DNA of 64,000 nucleotides from Streptomyces cynarae. Lineage in GTDB: Bacteria > Actinomycetota > Actinomycetes > Streptomycetales > Streptomycetaceae. How positions within the stretch are numbered: the first letter of the stretch is position 1; every line of letters begins with the position of its first letter. Positions 19,517 through 29,124 of this stretch are shown piece by piece. The notes under the pieces were generated by a model, which was not told the origin of the DNA, searched no databases, and saw only the letters and a list, made by a program, of their open reading frames with translations. A program made the position numbers and the translations under genes. The stretch spans positions 3,517,001 through 3,581,000 of the forward strand of contig NZ_CP106793.1 in the NCBI RefSeq assembly GCF_025642135.1. Reading direction: 5' to 3'.

Positions 19517-19542
19517 GGGTGGACCGGCAGCACGGTCCACCC
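19517..19542 (+). terminator. terminator of the sugar transporter operon
   Basis: Perfect hairpin GGGTGGACCG / CGGTCCACCC with a 6-base loop, 24 bases past the last permease stop. Confidence 0.85.
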
Positions 19543-19660
19543 TCCGCCGTTCACCGGAGGCTTTCCGAGGCGGTCCCCCACATGCCGCACGGCGCGTAAC
19601 CAAACCACTCCATCGGACGTTTTCGGGCAGGTTGTCCGCGCCGACCCCCATGGATGCCCT

Positions 19661-21915
19661 TTGCCCAGGTTCAGTGTCATCGTCCCCGCGTACAAGGTTC
19701 AGGCGTACCTGGAGGAATGCCTCACATCCGTGCTGGAGCAGTCGTTCACCGACGTCGAGGTGATCGCCGTCGACGACAGCTCGCCCGACGCCTGCGGGGT
19801 GATCATCGATGAGTTCGCCGCCCGTGACACCCGCGTCCGCCCCCTGCACCTGCCCCGCAACGTGGGCCCCGGGCCCGCCCGCAACGCGGGCCTGAAGGAG
19901 GCGAGGGGCGACTACCTGCTCTTCCTGGACGGCGACGACACCCTGACCCCGCACGCGCTGAGGGACATCGCCGACCGGCTGAAGGAGACCTCCGACCCGG
20001 ACGTCCTGGTCTTCGACCACGCCCGCACGTACTGGACCGGGAAGACCGTCGGCAACCAGCTCGCCGGCCTGCTCACCGAACAGGGCCCGGCCCCCTTCCG
20101 CCTGGACGACCGCCCCGGTGTGCTGTCGCTGCCGACGGTGGCGTGGAACAAGGCGTACCGCCGGGAGTTCGTCGAGCGGGAGGGCTTCACCTTCCCGCCC
20201 GGCTGCTACGAGGACACGCCGTGGACGTTCCCGGTGCTGCTGACCGCCGAGACCATCGCCACCCTCGACCGGGTCTGCGTCCACTGGCGCCGGCGCCGTA
20301 GGGGCGGCACCCTCGGCACGACCAGCCGTGGGCACTTCGACGTCTTCGACCAGTACGACCGGGTCTTCACGCACCTGGACGCGCACCCCGAGCTGGCCCG
20401 CTGGCGGCCGGTGCTGTTCCACCGCATGGCCGACCACCTGGCCGCCATCCTCGCCCGGCGCGGCCGGCTGCCGGGCACCTGCCGCGCCGAGTTCCTGCGG
20501 CTGGCCCGCGCCCACTACCGCCGCCACCGCGTCCCGGGCGCCCCGTTCCGGCTGCGCCACCTGCTGATCCGCTTCGGCAGCCACCGCACCCACCGCCTGC
20601 TGTCCCTGGCCTCCCGCCTCGCGCGCGCGGCCCGGCGCACGGTCGCCGGGTCCAGCCGCCGCCTGGCAGCCGCCGCCCTCCAGGCGCACTACCGCATCCA
20701 GCTCCGCCTGCCCCTGCGCGCCGACCGAGCCGTCTTCACCCGGGACGCGGGCGGCCGCTACGGCTGCAACACGGCCGCCCTGGAGTCCGCGTTCCGCAAC
20801 CTGGTCCCGCAGATCCGCACCTCCTGGATCGCCCGCCCCGAGCACCACCACACCGTCCCGGTGGCCACCCGCCGGCTGCGGCCCGGCTCGGCCGCGTACT
20901 GGACGGCGCTGGCCCGGTCCAAGTACCTGGTCCACAACGCCGACTTCGACCCGCGCGTGGTCAAGCGCCCGGGCCAGATCCTCGTCCAGACCCGGCAGGG
21001 CACCCCACTCAAGCGCATGGGTCTGGACCTCCAGGACCGTCCGGCCGCCGCCCGCGACACGGATTTCGCCCGGATGCTGCGCACCGCCGACACCTGGGAC
21101 TACGTCGTCTCCGGCAACCGCCACTCCACCCTCGTCTGGGAGCGCGTGTTCCCGTCCGGCTTCACCACGCTGGAGTACGGGCAGCCCCGCAACGACGTCT
21201 TCGCCCGGGCCACCTCCGCGGACGTGGCCCGGCTGCGGCAGACGTTCGGCATCCCCGAGGGCTCGGTGGCGATCCTTTACGCGCCGACGTACCGCGACTA
21301 CCGCCGCGGCCACCGCCCCGGTCTCGACCCGGAGCGCCTGCTGCGCCGGCTCGGGCCGCGGTTCGTGCTGCTGACCCGCGCGCACCCGCCTGCGGCGGGC
21401 CGCTGGCGCGGACGGTGAAGGGGCGGGTCATCGACGTCACCGGTCATCCGAGCGTGGAGTCGGTGTGCCTGGCATCGGACGCCCTGGTCACCGACTTCTC
21501 CGCGCTGATGTTCGACTACGCCAATCTGGATCGGCCGATCATCGTGTACGCGGACGACTGGGAGGCGTACGAGGCGGCGCGCGGCACCTACTTCGACGTC
21601 CGTGCCTTCCCTCCGGGCCCGGTCGCCCACGACGAGGACGACCTGATCGACATCTTCGCGACGGGCCACTGGTGCGGCTCACGCTCGGAGCAGCGGCGGG
21701 CCGCGTTCCGCAAGCGGTTCTGCCCGTACGACGACGGACGCGCCGCCGAGCGGATCGTGCGCCGGGTGGTGCTCGGGGAGAACGCCTGGCAGCCGGCGGT
21801 CGTACCGCTCTCACACCGCCACCCGGCCCCGTCCGCCGCCGCGGGGCTGCCGGCCCCGCCGCTCGCCTCGGTCCGGGTGCCCGGCCACGGCCTGCCCGTC
21901 ACCGAACGCCTCTGA
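19661..21915 (+). CDS. bifunctional GT2 glycosyltransferase / TagF-like glycerophosphotransferase, copy 1 (frameshifted here)
   Basis: About 751 residues after correction. The N-terminal GT2 domain has FSVIVPAYKVQ, IAVDDSSPDACG, LFLDGDD and CYEDTPWTFP, all key acidic motifs present. The C-terminal Glyphos_transf-type domain has LYAPTYRDYRRG and SDALVTDFSALMFDYANLDR. The motif that is HGTPLK in relatives reads RQGTPLK (His to Gln), while RAH is kept. I chose TTG 19661 (MPRFSVIV), which aligns with the starts of its paralogues. Near 21390 the frame breaks (a TGA appears at 21416); adding one base gives a continuous RAH..GGPLARTVKGRVIDV. First of three tandem paralogues; likely role: wall glycopolymer assembly at the inner membrane face. 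Confidence 0.85.
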
Positions 21916-21993
21916 TCCCCTGCCTCTGACGCTGCCGCACACCCGACACACCGGCCCCGTCGCAGAAAACCGGAGCACGAGAGAAAGAGCAGA

Positions 21994-24186
21994 ATGCCCC
22001 GCTTCAGCATCATCGTCCCCGCCTCCGGTGTCGCCGGCCGTCTGTCCCAGGCGCTGGACTCGGTCCTCGCCCAGTCCTTCGGCGACTTCGAGCTGATCCC
22101 GGTCTGCGACGCGCCCGACTCGCCCGCGGGGGCGGTCGCCGCCGCGTACGCCGAGCGGCACAGCAGGGTGGCCCCGCTCACCTCGCCGACCTCCGGCGGT
22201 CCGGGCGTGGCCCGCACGGCCGGGACGGAGGCGGCCACGGGGACGTATCTGCTGTTCCTGGACGGCGACGACGTCCTGCTGCCCGGCGCGCTGGCGGCGA
22301 TCGATGCGCGTCTGAGGACGACCGGCGACGTGGACGTCCTCTACTTCGCCCACGAGCGGGCGCACTGGTGGGACCCCGAGACCTCCACACCGCCGCTCGG
22401 CCCGGCGCCGGACGGGGCGTTCGCCCCCGGGCAGGCGCCGGAGCTGACCGGGGTGGCCGTGCCGGTGTGGAGCGCCGCTTACCGGCGGGCGTTCGTCACC
22501 GGGCACCGGCTCGCCTTTCCGGCCGGTCACTTCGCCGACGTCGGCTGGGGCGGACTGGTCACCCTCGCCGCCGAGCGCCTGGCGGTGCTGCGCACGGTGT
22601 GCGTACGGCATCTGGTGCGCCGGCAGGGCAGCCGGCCGCACACCCCCGGCGAGCACCAGTTCGATCTGCTGGACCAGGTGGAGCGGGTGCTCGTACGGGC
22701 CACAGAACTCCGTCTGCCCGCCGACCGGGCGCGACCGCTGTTCGAGCAGCTGTTCTCCGCGGTGCTGCGGACGGCCGCGCATCCGGAGCTGCTGCCCGCG
22801 CACCGCCGCCGGGCGTTCTTCCGGCGGGCGGGCCGTCTCCACCGACGCCACCGCCCGGCCGGGTTCCGGCCGCCGGCGGGGAGCCTCGGCGTACAGCACC
22901 GGCTGCTCGCGTCCGGCGCCTACGGCACGTTCCGGGCGCTGCGGGCCGCCAACCAGAGCGTGGCGAAGGCCACCAGGAAGGCGCCCCTGCCGCACCTGGC
23001 GCGAACCCGTGCCCGCTACACCCTCCAGCTGCACCGCCCGCTCGATGAGAACCTCGCCGTGTACTGCGCCTACTGGGGCCGCGGCTACGCCTGCAACCCG
23101 GCCGCGATCCACGCCCGGGCCCGTCGACTCGCCCCGCACATCCGCTCGGTGTTCCTGGTCGAGGCGGACGCGGTGGGCAGCGTGCCGAAGGACGTCGAGT
23201 ACGCGGTGATCGGCTCCCGCGCCTACTGGGACGTGCTGGCCCGCGCCAAGTACCTGATCAACAACGCGAACTTCGCCGACGGCGTGGTCAAGCGCCCCGG
23301 CAGCGTGCACCTGCAGACCCAGCACGGCACGCCGCTGAAGAAGATGGGCGTCGACCAGTCGCCGTACCCCGTGGTCGCGGCGTCCACCGGCAGCTTCGCC
23401 AAGCTGCTCGCACGCATGGACCGCTGGGACTACAACCTCTCCTCCAACCGGCACTCGACCGAGATGTGGGAGCGCGCGTTCCCGGGCGCGTACGAGACGC
23501 TGGAGTACGGCTATCCGCGCAACGACGTCTACTACACGGCGACCGCCGACGACGTCGCCCGCGTCCGCCGCGAACTCGGCGTCCCGGAGGGAAAGACGGC
23601 CGTCCTCTACGCGCCGACGCACCGCGACCACAGCACCGGCTTCGACGCGGGGCTGGACCTGGAGGCGTTCTGCGACGCGGTCGGCGACGACTTCGTGGTG
23701 CTGCTGCGCGCCCACTACTTCTACGACCGGGGCGCTGCCCGGGCCGCGGACCGCGTCATCGACGTCACCCGGCACCGTTCCTCGGAGGACGTCTGCCTGG
23801 CCGCCGACGCACTGATCACCGACTACTCGTCGATCATGTTCGACTACGCCAACCTGGACCGCCCGATCGTCGTGTACGCCGACGACTGGGACGTCTACCG
23901 GGAGATCAGGGGCGTCTACTTCGACCTGATGGAGGCGCCGCCGGGCCGGGTGGTGCGCACCTCGGAGGAGCTCGCGGCCGTCTTCCGCGACGGCTCGTTC
24001 GCGGACGCGGAGGCCAGGGCCGTGCGCGCCGCCTTCCGGCAGCGTTTCTGCCAGTTCGACGACGGGCGCGCCGCCGAACGCGTCGTGCGCCGGGTGCTGC
24101 TGGGCGAGCCGCCGGCGTCGATCCCGCCCGTGATCCCGCTCGCCGAGCGCATCCCGGCCCCGGCCCCTGCCCTGGTGAGGAGCTGA
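21994..24186 (+). CDS. GT2-like / TagF-like glycerophosphotransferase, copy 2
   Basis: 730 residues, intact frame. The C-terminal domain looks catalytically complete: TQHGTPLKKMG, LYAPTHRDH, LLRAHYFYD and ALITDYSSIMFDYANLDRP match CDP-glycerol glycerophosphotransferases of the TagF family, which polymerise glycerol-phosphate chains. The N-terminal domain has the GT2 fold signature (FSIIVPASGV, LFLDGDD), but the first acidic motif reads PVCDAPDSPAG instead of VDDxSxD and the late ED motif reads FADVGW. It may therefore no longer transfer sugar. It starts at ATG 21994 behind GAGAGAAAGAG. It sits 78 bases after copy 1 and 5 bases before copy 3, so the three form one operon. Confidence 0.9.
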   Translation: MPRFSIIVPASGVAGRLSQALDSVLAQSFGDFELIPVCDAPDSPAGAVAAAYAERHSRVAPLTSPTSGGPGVARTAGTEAATGTYLLFLDGDDVLLPGALAAIDARLRTTGDVDVLYFAHERAHWWDPETSTPPLGPAPDGAFAPGQAPELTGVAVPVWSAAYRRAFVTGHRLAFPAGHFADVGWGGLVTLAAERLAVLRTVCVRHLVRRQGSRPHTPGEHQFDLLDQVERVLVRATELRLPADRARPLFEQLFSAVLRTAAHPELLPAHRRRAFFRRAGRLHRRHRPAGFRPPAGSLGVQHRLLASGAYGTFRALRAANQSVAKATRKAPLPHLARTRARYTLQLHRPLDENLAVYCAYWGRGYACNPAAIHARARRLAPHIRSVFLVEADAVGSVPKDVEYAVIGSRAYWDVLARAKYLINNANFADGVVKRPGSVHLQTQHGTPLKKMGVDQSPYPVVAASTGSFAKLLARMDRWDYNLSSNRHSTEMWERAFPGAYETLEYGYPRNDVYYTATADDVARVRRELGVPEGKTAVLYAPTHRDHSTGFDAGLDLEAFCDAVGDDFVVLLRAHYFYDRGAARAADRVIDVTRHRSSEDVCLAADALITDYSSIMFDYANLDRPIVVYADDWDVYREIRGVYFDLMEAPPGRVVRTSEELAAVFRDGSFADAEARAVRAAFRQRFCQFDDGRAAERVVRRVLLGEPPASIPPVIPLAERIPAPAPALVRS

Positions 24187-24191
24187 CCGCC

Positions 24192-26398
24192 GTGCCCCGC
24201 TTCAGCATCGTGGTGCCCGTCTTCAAGGTGCAGGGCTTCCTGCGCGAGTGCCTGGACTCGGTCCTCGCGCAGTCGTACACCGACTTCGAGGTGATCGCGG
24301 TCGACGACCGCTCCCCGGACGGCTGCGGGGCGATCCTCGACGAGTACGCCGCCCGCGATCCGCGCGTGCGGGTGCTGCACCTGCCGGAGAACGTCGGCCT
24401 CGGCCGGGCCCGCAACGCCGGACTGCCGCACGCCGGCGGGGACTTCCTGCTCTTCCTCGACAGCGACGACACGCTCACCCCTGGCGCGCTGCGTGCGATC
24501 GCGGACCGGCTGGAGGAGACCGGGGACCCGGACGTGCTGGTCTTCGACTACGCCCGCACCTACTGGTGGGGCGGCACCCGCCGCAACGTGCTGGCCCGGA
24601 TCCTCGCCGAGAGCGGCGAGGGCACCTTCACCGCGGCCGAGCGGCCCCAGATCCTGGAACTGCTGATGGTGGTGTGGAACAAGGCGTACCGCCGGGACTT
24701 CGTCACCGAGCACGGCTTCGTCTTCCCGCCGGGCTACTACGAGGACACGCCCTGGACGTTCCCCGCGCTGCTCAGCGCGCGGCGGATCGCGACCCTCGAC
24801 CGGATCTGCGTCAGCTACCGGCAGCGCCGCCAGGGCAACATCCTGTCCACCACCAGCCGCAAGCACTTCGACGTCCACGACCAGTACGAGCGGGTCTTCG
24901 CATACGTCGACGCCCATCCGGAGCTGGCCTCCTGGCGGCCGTACCTGCACCGCAAGATGGGCGAGCACTGTCTGGACATCCTCGCCAAGCCGGACCGGCT
25001 GCCCGCCTGCGACAAGGGCGAGTTCTTCCGCCGTACCGCCGACCTCTTCCGCGCCCACAGCGCTGGGGAACCGGTCCCGGCCGAGCTGCACGTGCTGGAG
25101 GGGAGTTACGCCGGCCACCTGCTCCGGCAGCGGGCCGCCGCCGTGGGTGACGCGCTCGGCGGCGCCGCCGACAGGCCCGCGCGGTGGCGGCCCGGCGGGT
25201 CAAGCGCGGCTGGTCCTGGGCGTACGAGCGGCGGCCGCTGGATCCGGACCTGGCCGTCTACTCGGCGTTCTCGCACCGCGGCGTCCTCGGCGACCCGGCC
25301 GCGATCCACCGCGCGGCACGCGACCTCGCCCCCCACATCCGCGGTGTGTGGGTGGTGCGCCCGGACCAGGCACAGCACCTGCCGCCGGACGTCGAGTACG
25401 TCCTGCCGGGCTCCCTGGGCTATCTGCGGGTCACGGCGCGGGCCACGTACTTCGTGAACAACGTCAACTGGCCCGGCACCCTGGCCAAACGCCCGGGAAG
25501 CGTCCACATCCACACCCATCGGGGGACGCCGCTGAAGTACATGGGAGCCGACCTGCGGGACAAGCCGGGCGCCCGGCTGGGGCTCGACGTGCCGCAGATG
25601 CTGCGGCGCGCCGACCGATGGGACTACAGCCTGGTCGCCAACCGCCACTCCGAACTGGTGTGGGACCGCGCCTACCCCTGCGACTTCACCTCGGTGCGCA
25701 GCGGCAGCCCCCGCAACGACGTCCTCGTGGACGCCAAGCCCGGCGACGGGGCCGGGTTCCGGTTCCGGCACGGCATCCCCGAGGACCACACGGTGGTGCT
25801 GTACGCGCCGACCCGCCGCGACTACGTCCGCGGCGGTCACATCGACCGCTTCGACCTGACCCGCTTCGCCGAGGACCTGGGCGAGGGCCACACCCTCGTC
25901 GTACGGCTGCACCCCTCGCTGGCGGACGGTTGGGCGCGCGGCACGGGCCTGGCCGAGCTGCACCGGCGGGGCGTGCTGGTCGACGCCACCGACGAGCCGC
26001 ACGTCGAGGAGGTGATGCTCGCCTCGGACGCCCTGGTCACCGACTACTCGGCCCTGATGTTCGACTACGCCAACCTGGACCGGCCGATCGTCGTGCACGC
26101 CGACGACTGGGGTGCGTTCCGGGCGAGCCGGGGCGCCTACTTCGACATCACGGAGGACGCGCCGGGGCACGTCTCGCGCTCGTACCGGGAGCTGGCGTGG
26201 CTGTTCGCCTCCGGGTGCTGGCGGGACGAGGACTCGGCGCGGCTTCGGGCGGTGTTCCGGGCGCGGTTCTGCGCGTTCGACGACGGGCGCGCGGCCGAGC
26301 GCGTGGTGCGCACGCTGATGCTGGGCGAGCCGGACGTCCAGCCGTCGGTGCCGGCACCGGCGGTGGGCGACAGCGAGGCGCTGACGACGTCGCCGTGA
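24192..26398 (+). CDS. bifunctional GT2 glycosyltransferase / TagF-like glycerophosphotransferase, copy 3 (frameshifted here)
   Basis: About 735 residues after correction. The GT2 domain is canonical (FSIVVPVFKVQ, IAVDDRSPDGCG, LFLDSDD, YYEDTPWTFP). The C-terminal domain has LYAPTRRDY, RLHPSLADG and ALVTDYSALMFDYANLDRP, but the HGTPLK motif reads HRGTPLK, so the His next to Gly is Arg. It starts at GTG 24192, 5 bases after copy 2. The frame breaks near 25182; adding one G to the GG run gives DRPARVAARRVKRGWSW and joins the halves. The two halves otherwise appear as separate open frames ending at 25457 and beginning at 25184. A bidirectional hairpin follows the stop. Confidence 0.85.
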
Positions 26399-26406
26399 AC
26401 GCCCGC

Positions 26407-26440
26407 GGCCTCGTACGCCGGGGAAAGTGCGTACGAGGCC
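26407..26440. terminator. bidirectional terminator
   Basis: Perfect hairpin GGCCTCGTACGC / GCGTACGAGGCC with a 10-base loop between the convergent copy 3 and ohr genes. Confidence 0.88.
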
Positions 26441-26456
26441 GTGGGCCGCGCCGGTG

Positions 26457-26870
26457 TTACTCGATGACGAGCTCGACGGGGATGTTGCCGCGGGTGGCGT
26501 TGGAGTAGGGGCAGACCTGGTGGGCCTGCTCGACCAGCTTGCGGCCGGTCTCCTGGTCCACGGTGTCCGGCAGCTCGACGCGCAGGGTGACCGCGAGCGC
26601 GAAGCCCTCGCCCTGCTTGCCGATGCCGACCTCGGCGGTCACCGCCGCGTCGCTGACGTCGACCTTGGCCGCCCGGCCGACGAGGCCGAGCGCGCTGCCG
26701 AAGCAGGCCGCGTAACCGGCGGCGAACAGCTGCTCGGGGTTGGTGCCCTCGCCGTTGCCGCCCAGCTCCGCCGGCGGGGCCAGCTTGAGGTCGATCCTGC
26801 CGTCGGAGGAGACGGCGCGACCGTCACGGCCGTGGGTGGCGGTGGCGACAGCGGTGTAGAGCGCGTCCAT
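26457..26870 (-). CDS. ohr: organic hydroperoxide resistance peroxidase Ohr
   Basis: A thiol peroxidase of the OsmC/Ohr family that reduces organic hydroperoxides. The 137-residue protein has the paired active-site cysteines in YAACFGSAL and QVCPYSNATRGN, and the Ohr-type Glu in the GTNPEQLFAAGYAACF block; this separates it from OsmC proper. Length is typical. It is transcribed away from the adjacent ohrR, with the OhrR operator between the two genes, so it is expected to be induced by organic peroxides. It starts at ATG 26870. Confidence 0.95.
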   Translation of the reverse strand: MDALYTAVATATHGRDGRAVSSDGRIDLKLAPPAELGGNGEGTNPEQLFAAGYAACFGSALGLVGRAAKVDVSDAAVTAEVGIGKQGEGFALAVTLRVELPDTVDQETGRKLVEQAHQVCPYSNATRGNIPVELVIE

Positions 26871-26952
26871 GGAAAACCATCCCTCTCGAAGTCACAGGGC
26901 GGCCGGTCCCTTGCTGACCGGGGGCCGCCTTACGCAGACAAGTAGAGCACAC

Positions 26953-26976
26953 AATTCAGTTGTGCACAACTAAATG
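26953..26976. promoter_or_regulatory. OhrR operator
   Basis: Extended palindrome centred on AGTTGTGCACAACT (26958-26971, perfect over 14 bases); the flanks AATTC / TAAATG extend the symmetry. It lies midway between the divergent ohr and ohrR starts, 25 bases before ohrR. The sequence fits the AT-rich inverted repeats bound by OhrR repressors and should control both genes. Confidence 0.8.
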
Positions 26977-27000
26977 ACGGGCAGGAGCTACCCTGTCTGC

Positions 27001-27501
27001 ATGACGACCACCCGGACCCCCCGTACGGAGGCGGTCTCCGCGGCCGAGGAGTACCTGCGCCTCGACCGCCAGATCTGCTTCTCGCTGCACGCCGCGTCGC
27101 GCGCCTTCAACGGCGTCTACCGCGTCGTCCTGAAGGACCTGGGGCTCACGTACCCGCAGTACCTGGTGATGCTGGTGCTGTGGGAGCACGGGGAGCTGCC
27201 GGTGAAGAAGCTCGGCGAGCATCTGCGACTGGACTCCGGCACGCTCTCCCCGCTGCTGAAGCGGCTGGAGGCGGCGGGCCTGGTGCGGCGGGAGCGCAGC
27301 ACCCGGGACGAGCGGTCCGTGCACATCCACCTCACGGACGAGGGCACGGCGCTCAGGGAACGCGCGCTGCTGGTGCCGCGCCGAATCGCCGCGGCGACGG
27401 GCTTCGACCTGACGGAGATCATCGAACTGCGGGAGCGCCTCGACCAGTTGACCCGCACCCTGGACGCGGCGGCACTGGACGAGACGCCCGGCTGCGCCTA
27501 G
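27001..27501 (+). CDS. ohrR: MarR-family organic peroxide sensor OhrR
   Basis: A winged-helix repressor of 166 residues. It has the reactive-cysteine region near the N-terminus ([18 protein letters not shown], Cys near 28), which in OhrR is oxidised by organic hydroperoxides and releases DNA. The wing-helix core ([37 protein letters not shown]) is typical. A further Cys is three residues from the C-terminus (GCA). ATG 27001 is chosen at the start of family similarity. Its TAG stop shares the CTAG at 27498-27501 with the stop of the convergent downstream gene. Confidence 0.94.
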   Translation: MTTTRTPRTEAVSAAEEYLRLDRQICFSLHAASRAFNGVYRVVLKDLGLTYPQYLVMLVLWEHGELPVKKLGEHLRLDSGTLSPLLKRLEAAGLVRRERSTRDERSVHIHLTDEGTALRERALLVPRRIAAATGFDLTEIIELRERLDQLTRTLDAAALDETPGCA

Positions 27502-29018
27502 TTCGACCCGTTCGACGGCGGCACCTGGCGGCGTACGTAGAGTCGAAGTGTGAGGTGCGGGCGCACGTACTCCTCGCGGGTGACGAAGTCGCGTTTCACG
27601 ACCGCGAGTTTGACGCGGTCCGTCGCGTTCCAGGGGGTCCAGGAGGAATCCAGCGCGTACCGCTCGGTGACCACCCAGACATACCTGAGCCCCTCGAGCC
27701 GCCGCCGCAGCTCCTCGGGACCGACCTCCCGTCCGTACAGCGTCCCGCTCTCGGCGGCCGGCACGCCCAACGCCACGTCCCGGACCCCCCGGAACCCGGC
27801 CGGATAGGCGAGCGCCGACCGCCGCTCCAGCGAGGGCAGGAACAACACGGGATCCCCGGACCGCACCCGCTGCGCCACGGCCGCGGACACGGCCCCGAGA
27901 TCATCGGGCCGGTGCGCGGCCCGCCGGTCGTCCCGGAGCAGGGGCAGCTGCACGAGGAACACACAACAGACGGCCACGACCCCGAGCAGGGCCACGCCGT
28001 CGCCGTACAGCCGGCGGTCGATGTGCGTCCACCCACCGAGCCGCAGTCGCCGCGCCGACCCGACCACCCGCTCCGCCCCGGCCGCCGCCAGCAACGGCAC
28101 CCCGGCCAGCGAGTACAGCACATACCGGTCGTAGTACAACGGCCGGAACTGCGACACCGCCATCAGCACCGTCGGCGGAACCACCAGCAGCGGCGCCGCG
28201 ACCCCCGCCAGGGAAACCCCCCGCGGCAACGGCGCCAGAGCCCCCAGCACCGCCAGCCCCAGGCACGGCACGAGCACCCGGCGCGACGGCCCGAAGAACT
28301 GCTCCACCAGCCCCCGCACGCTCCGCGCGTCCGGCACAGTCAGCCACGCCACCTGCTCCGCCTGCCCCCGGGACACCAGCACCAGCGGCACCAGCACCGC
28401 CACGGCGGCCCCGGCCGCACTCCCCCACCGAAGCCACAGCCGCCCCGGCACCCGTGCCAGCGCCAACGTGCAGGCGTGCGCCGCCAGCATCAGCGCCGCG
28501 AACTCGTGCAGTACACACGTGACGGCGACGACCACCCCGTACGGCCACCACCTCCCGCCTTCCACGGCCCGCACGAGCAGCAGGGTCGCCCCCGCCACCC
28601 CGGCCGCGACCAGCGCGTAGGAACGCCCTTCCTGCGCGTAGTGCCCGACCATCGGCGTCACCGCGTAGAGCAGCCCCGCCCACAGCCCCACGCGCGGCCG
28701 CCCGAGGCGCACTCCCAGCGCGGCGACCAGACCCGCCGCCGCGGCCGCCCCGCACACCGAGGGCAGCCGCAGCAGCACCTCGCCCGGGTGGACGGCCAGG
28801 ACCGGGTGCATCAGCAGGTAGTACAGGCCGTGCACCGCGTCCACGCTCCGCAGCAGATGCCAGATCTGCGGCAGCGAGCGGCGCGCCACCTGGAACGTGG
28901 CCGCCTCGTCACGCCACATGCCGTCACGGTCCAGCCCCCACAGCCCGAGTGTGAACATGACGACGACGGGCACCAGGACGGCGATGCGCTCCTCGCGCCT
29001 CATCGGTGATCGGCTCAT
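27498..29018 (-). CDS. polytopic membrane glycosyltransferase, GT-C (GT39/PMT-like)
   Basis: About 506 residues with roughly ten or more hydrophobic segments. The first loop has the GT-C acidic motif WGLDRDGMWRDEAATFQVAR, followed by VHGLYYLLMHP and GRSYALVAA, as in PMT/ArnT-like enzymes that move sugars from polyprenyl-phosphate carriers on the outer membrane face. The C-terminus is a soluble exterior domain (about 400-506). The start is uncertain: I use ATG 29018 (MSRSPMRREER), and ATG 29033 is also possible. It is convergent with ohrR, the two stop codons sharing four bases, and divergent from the next membrane protein. Acceptor and sugar unknown. Confidence 0.8.
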   Translation of the reverse strand: MSRSPMRREERIAVLVPVVVMFTLGLWGLDRDGMWRDEAATFQVARRSLPQIWHLLRSVDAVHGLYYLLMHPVLAVHPGEVLLRLPSVCGAAAAAGLVAALGVRLGRPRVGLWAGLLYAVTPMVGHYAQEGRSYALVAAGVAGATLLLVRAVEGGRWWPYGVVVAVTCVLHEFAALMLAAHACTLALARVPGRLWLRWGSAAGAAVAVLVPLVLVSRGQAEQVAWLTVPDARSVRGLVEQFFGPSRRVLVPCLGLAVLGALAPLPRGVSLAGVAAPLLVVPPTVLMAVSQFRPLYYDRYVLYSLAGVPLLAAAGAERVVGSARRLRLGGWTHIDRRLYGDGVALLGVVAVCCVFLVQLPLLRDDRRAAHRPDDLGAVSAAVAQRVRSGDPVLFLPSLERRSALAYPAGFRGVRDVALGVPAAESGTLYGREVGPEELRRRLEGLRYVWVVTERYALDSSWTPWNATDRVKLAVVKRDFVTREEYVRPHLTLRLYVRRQVPPSNGSN

Positions 29019-29124
29019 GCCCGCATTCAACATGCGCGGGTTTCGTACGATTAAATAACTTTTGCCCCGAGTTGACGCTGTATCCACCACACGCGCCACG
29101 CAGACGGCCTACCATCCGGGCTTG

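Noticed and set aside
21415..21915. Separate small gene encoding a TagF fragment
   Set aside because: It is the continuation of the gene starting at 19661 after a one-base deletion; it begins inside a conserved domain.
25184..26398. Stand-alone TagF-like gene
   Set aside because: It is the C-terminal half of the gene starting at 24192; restoring one G joins the frames.
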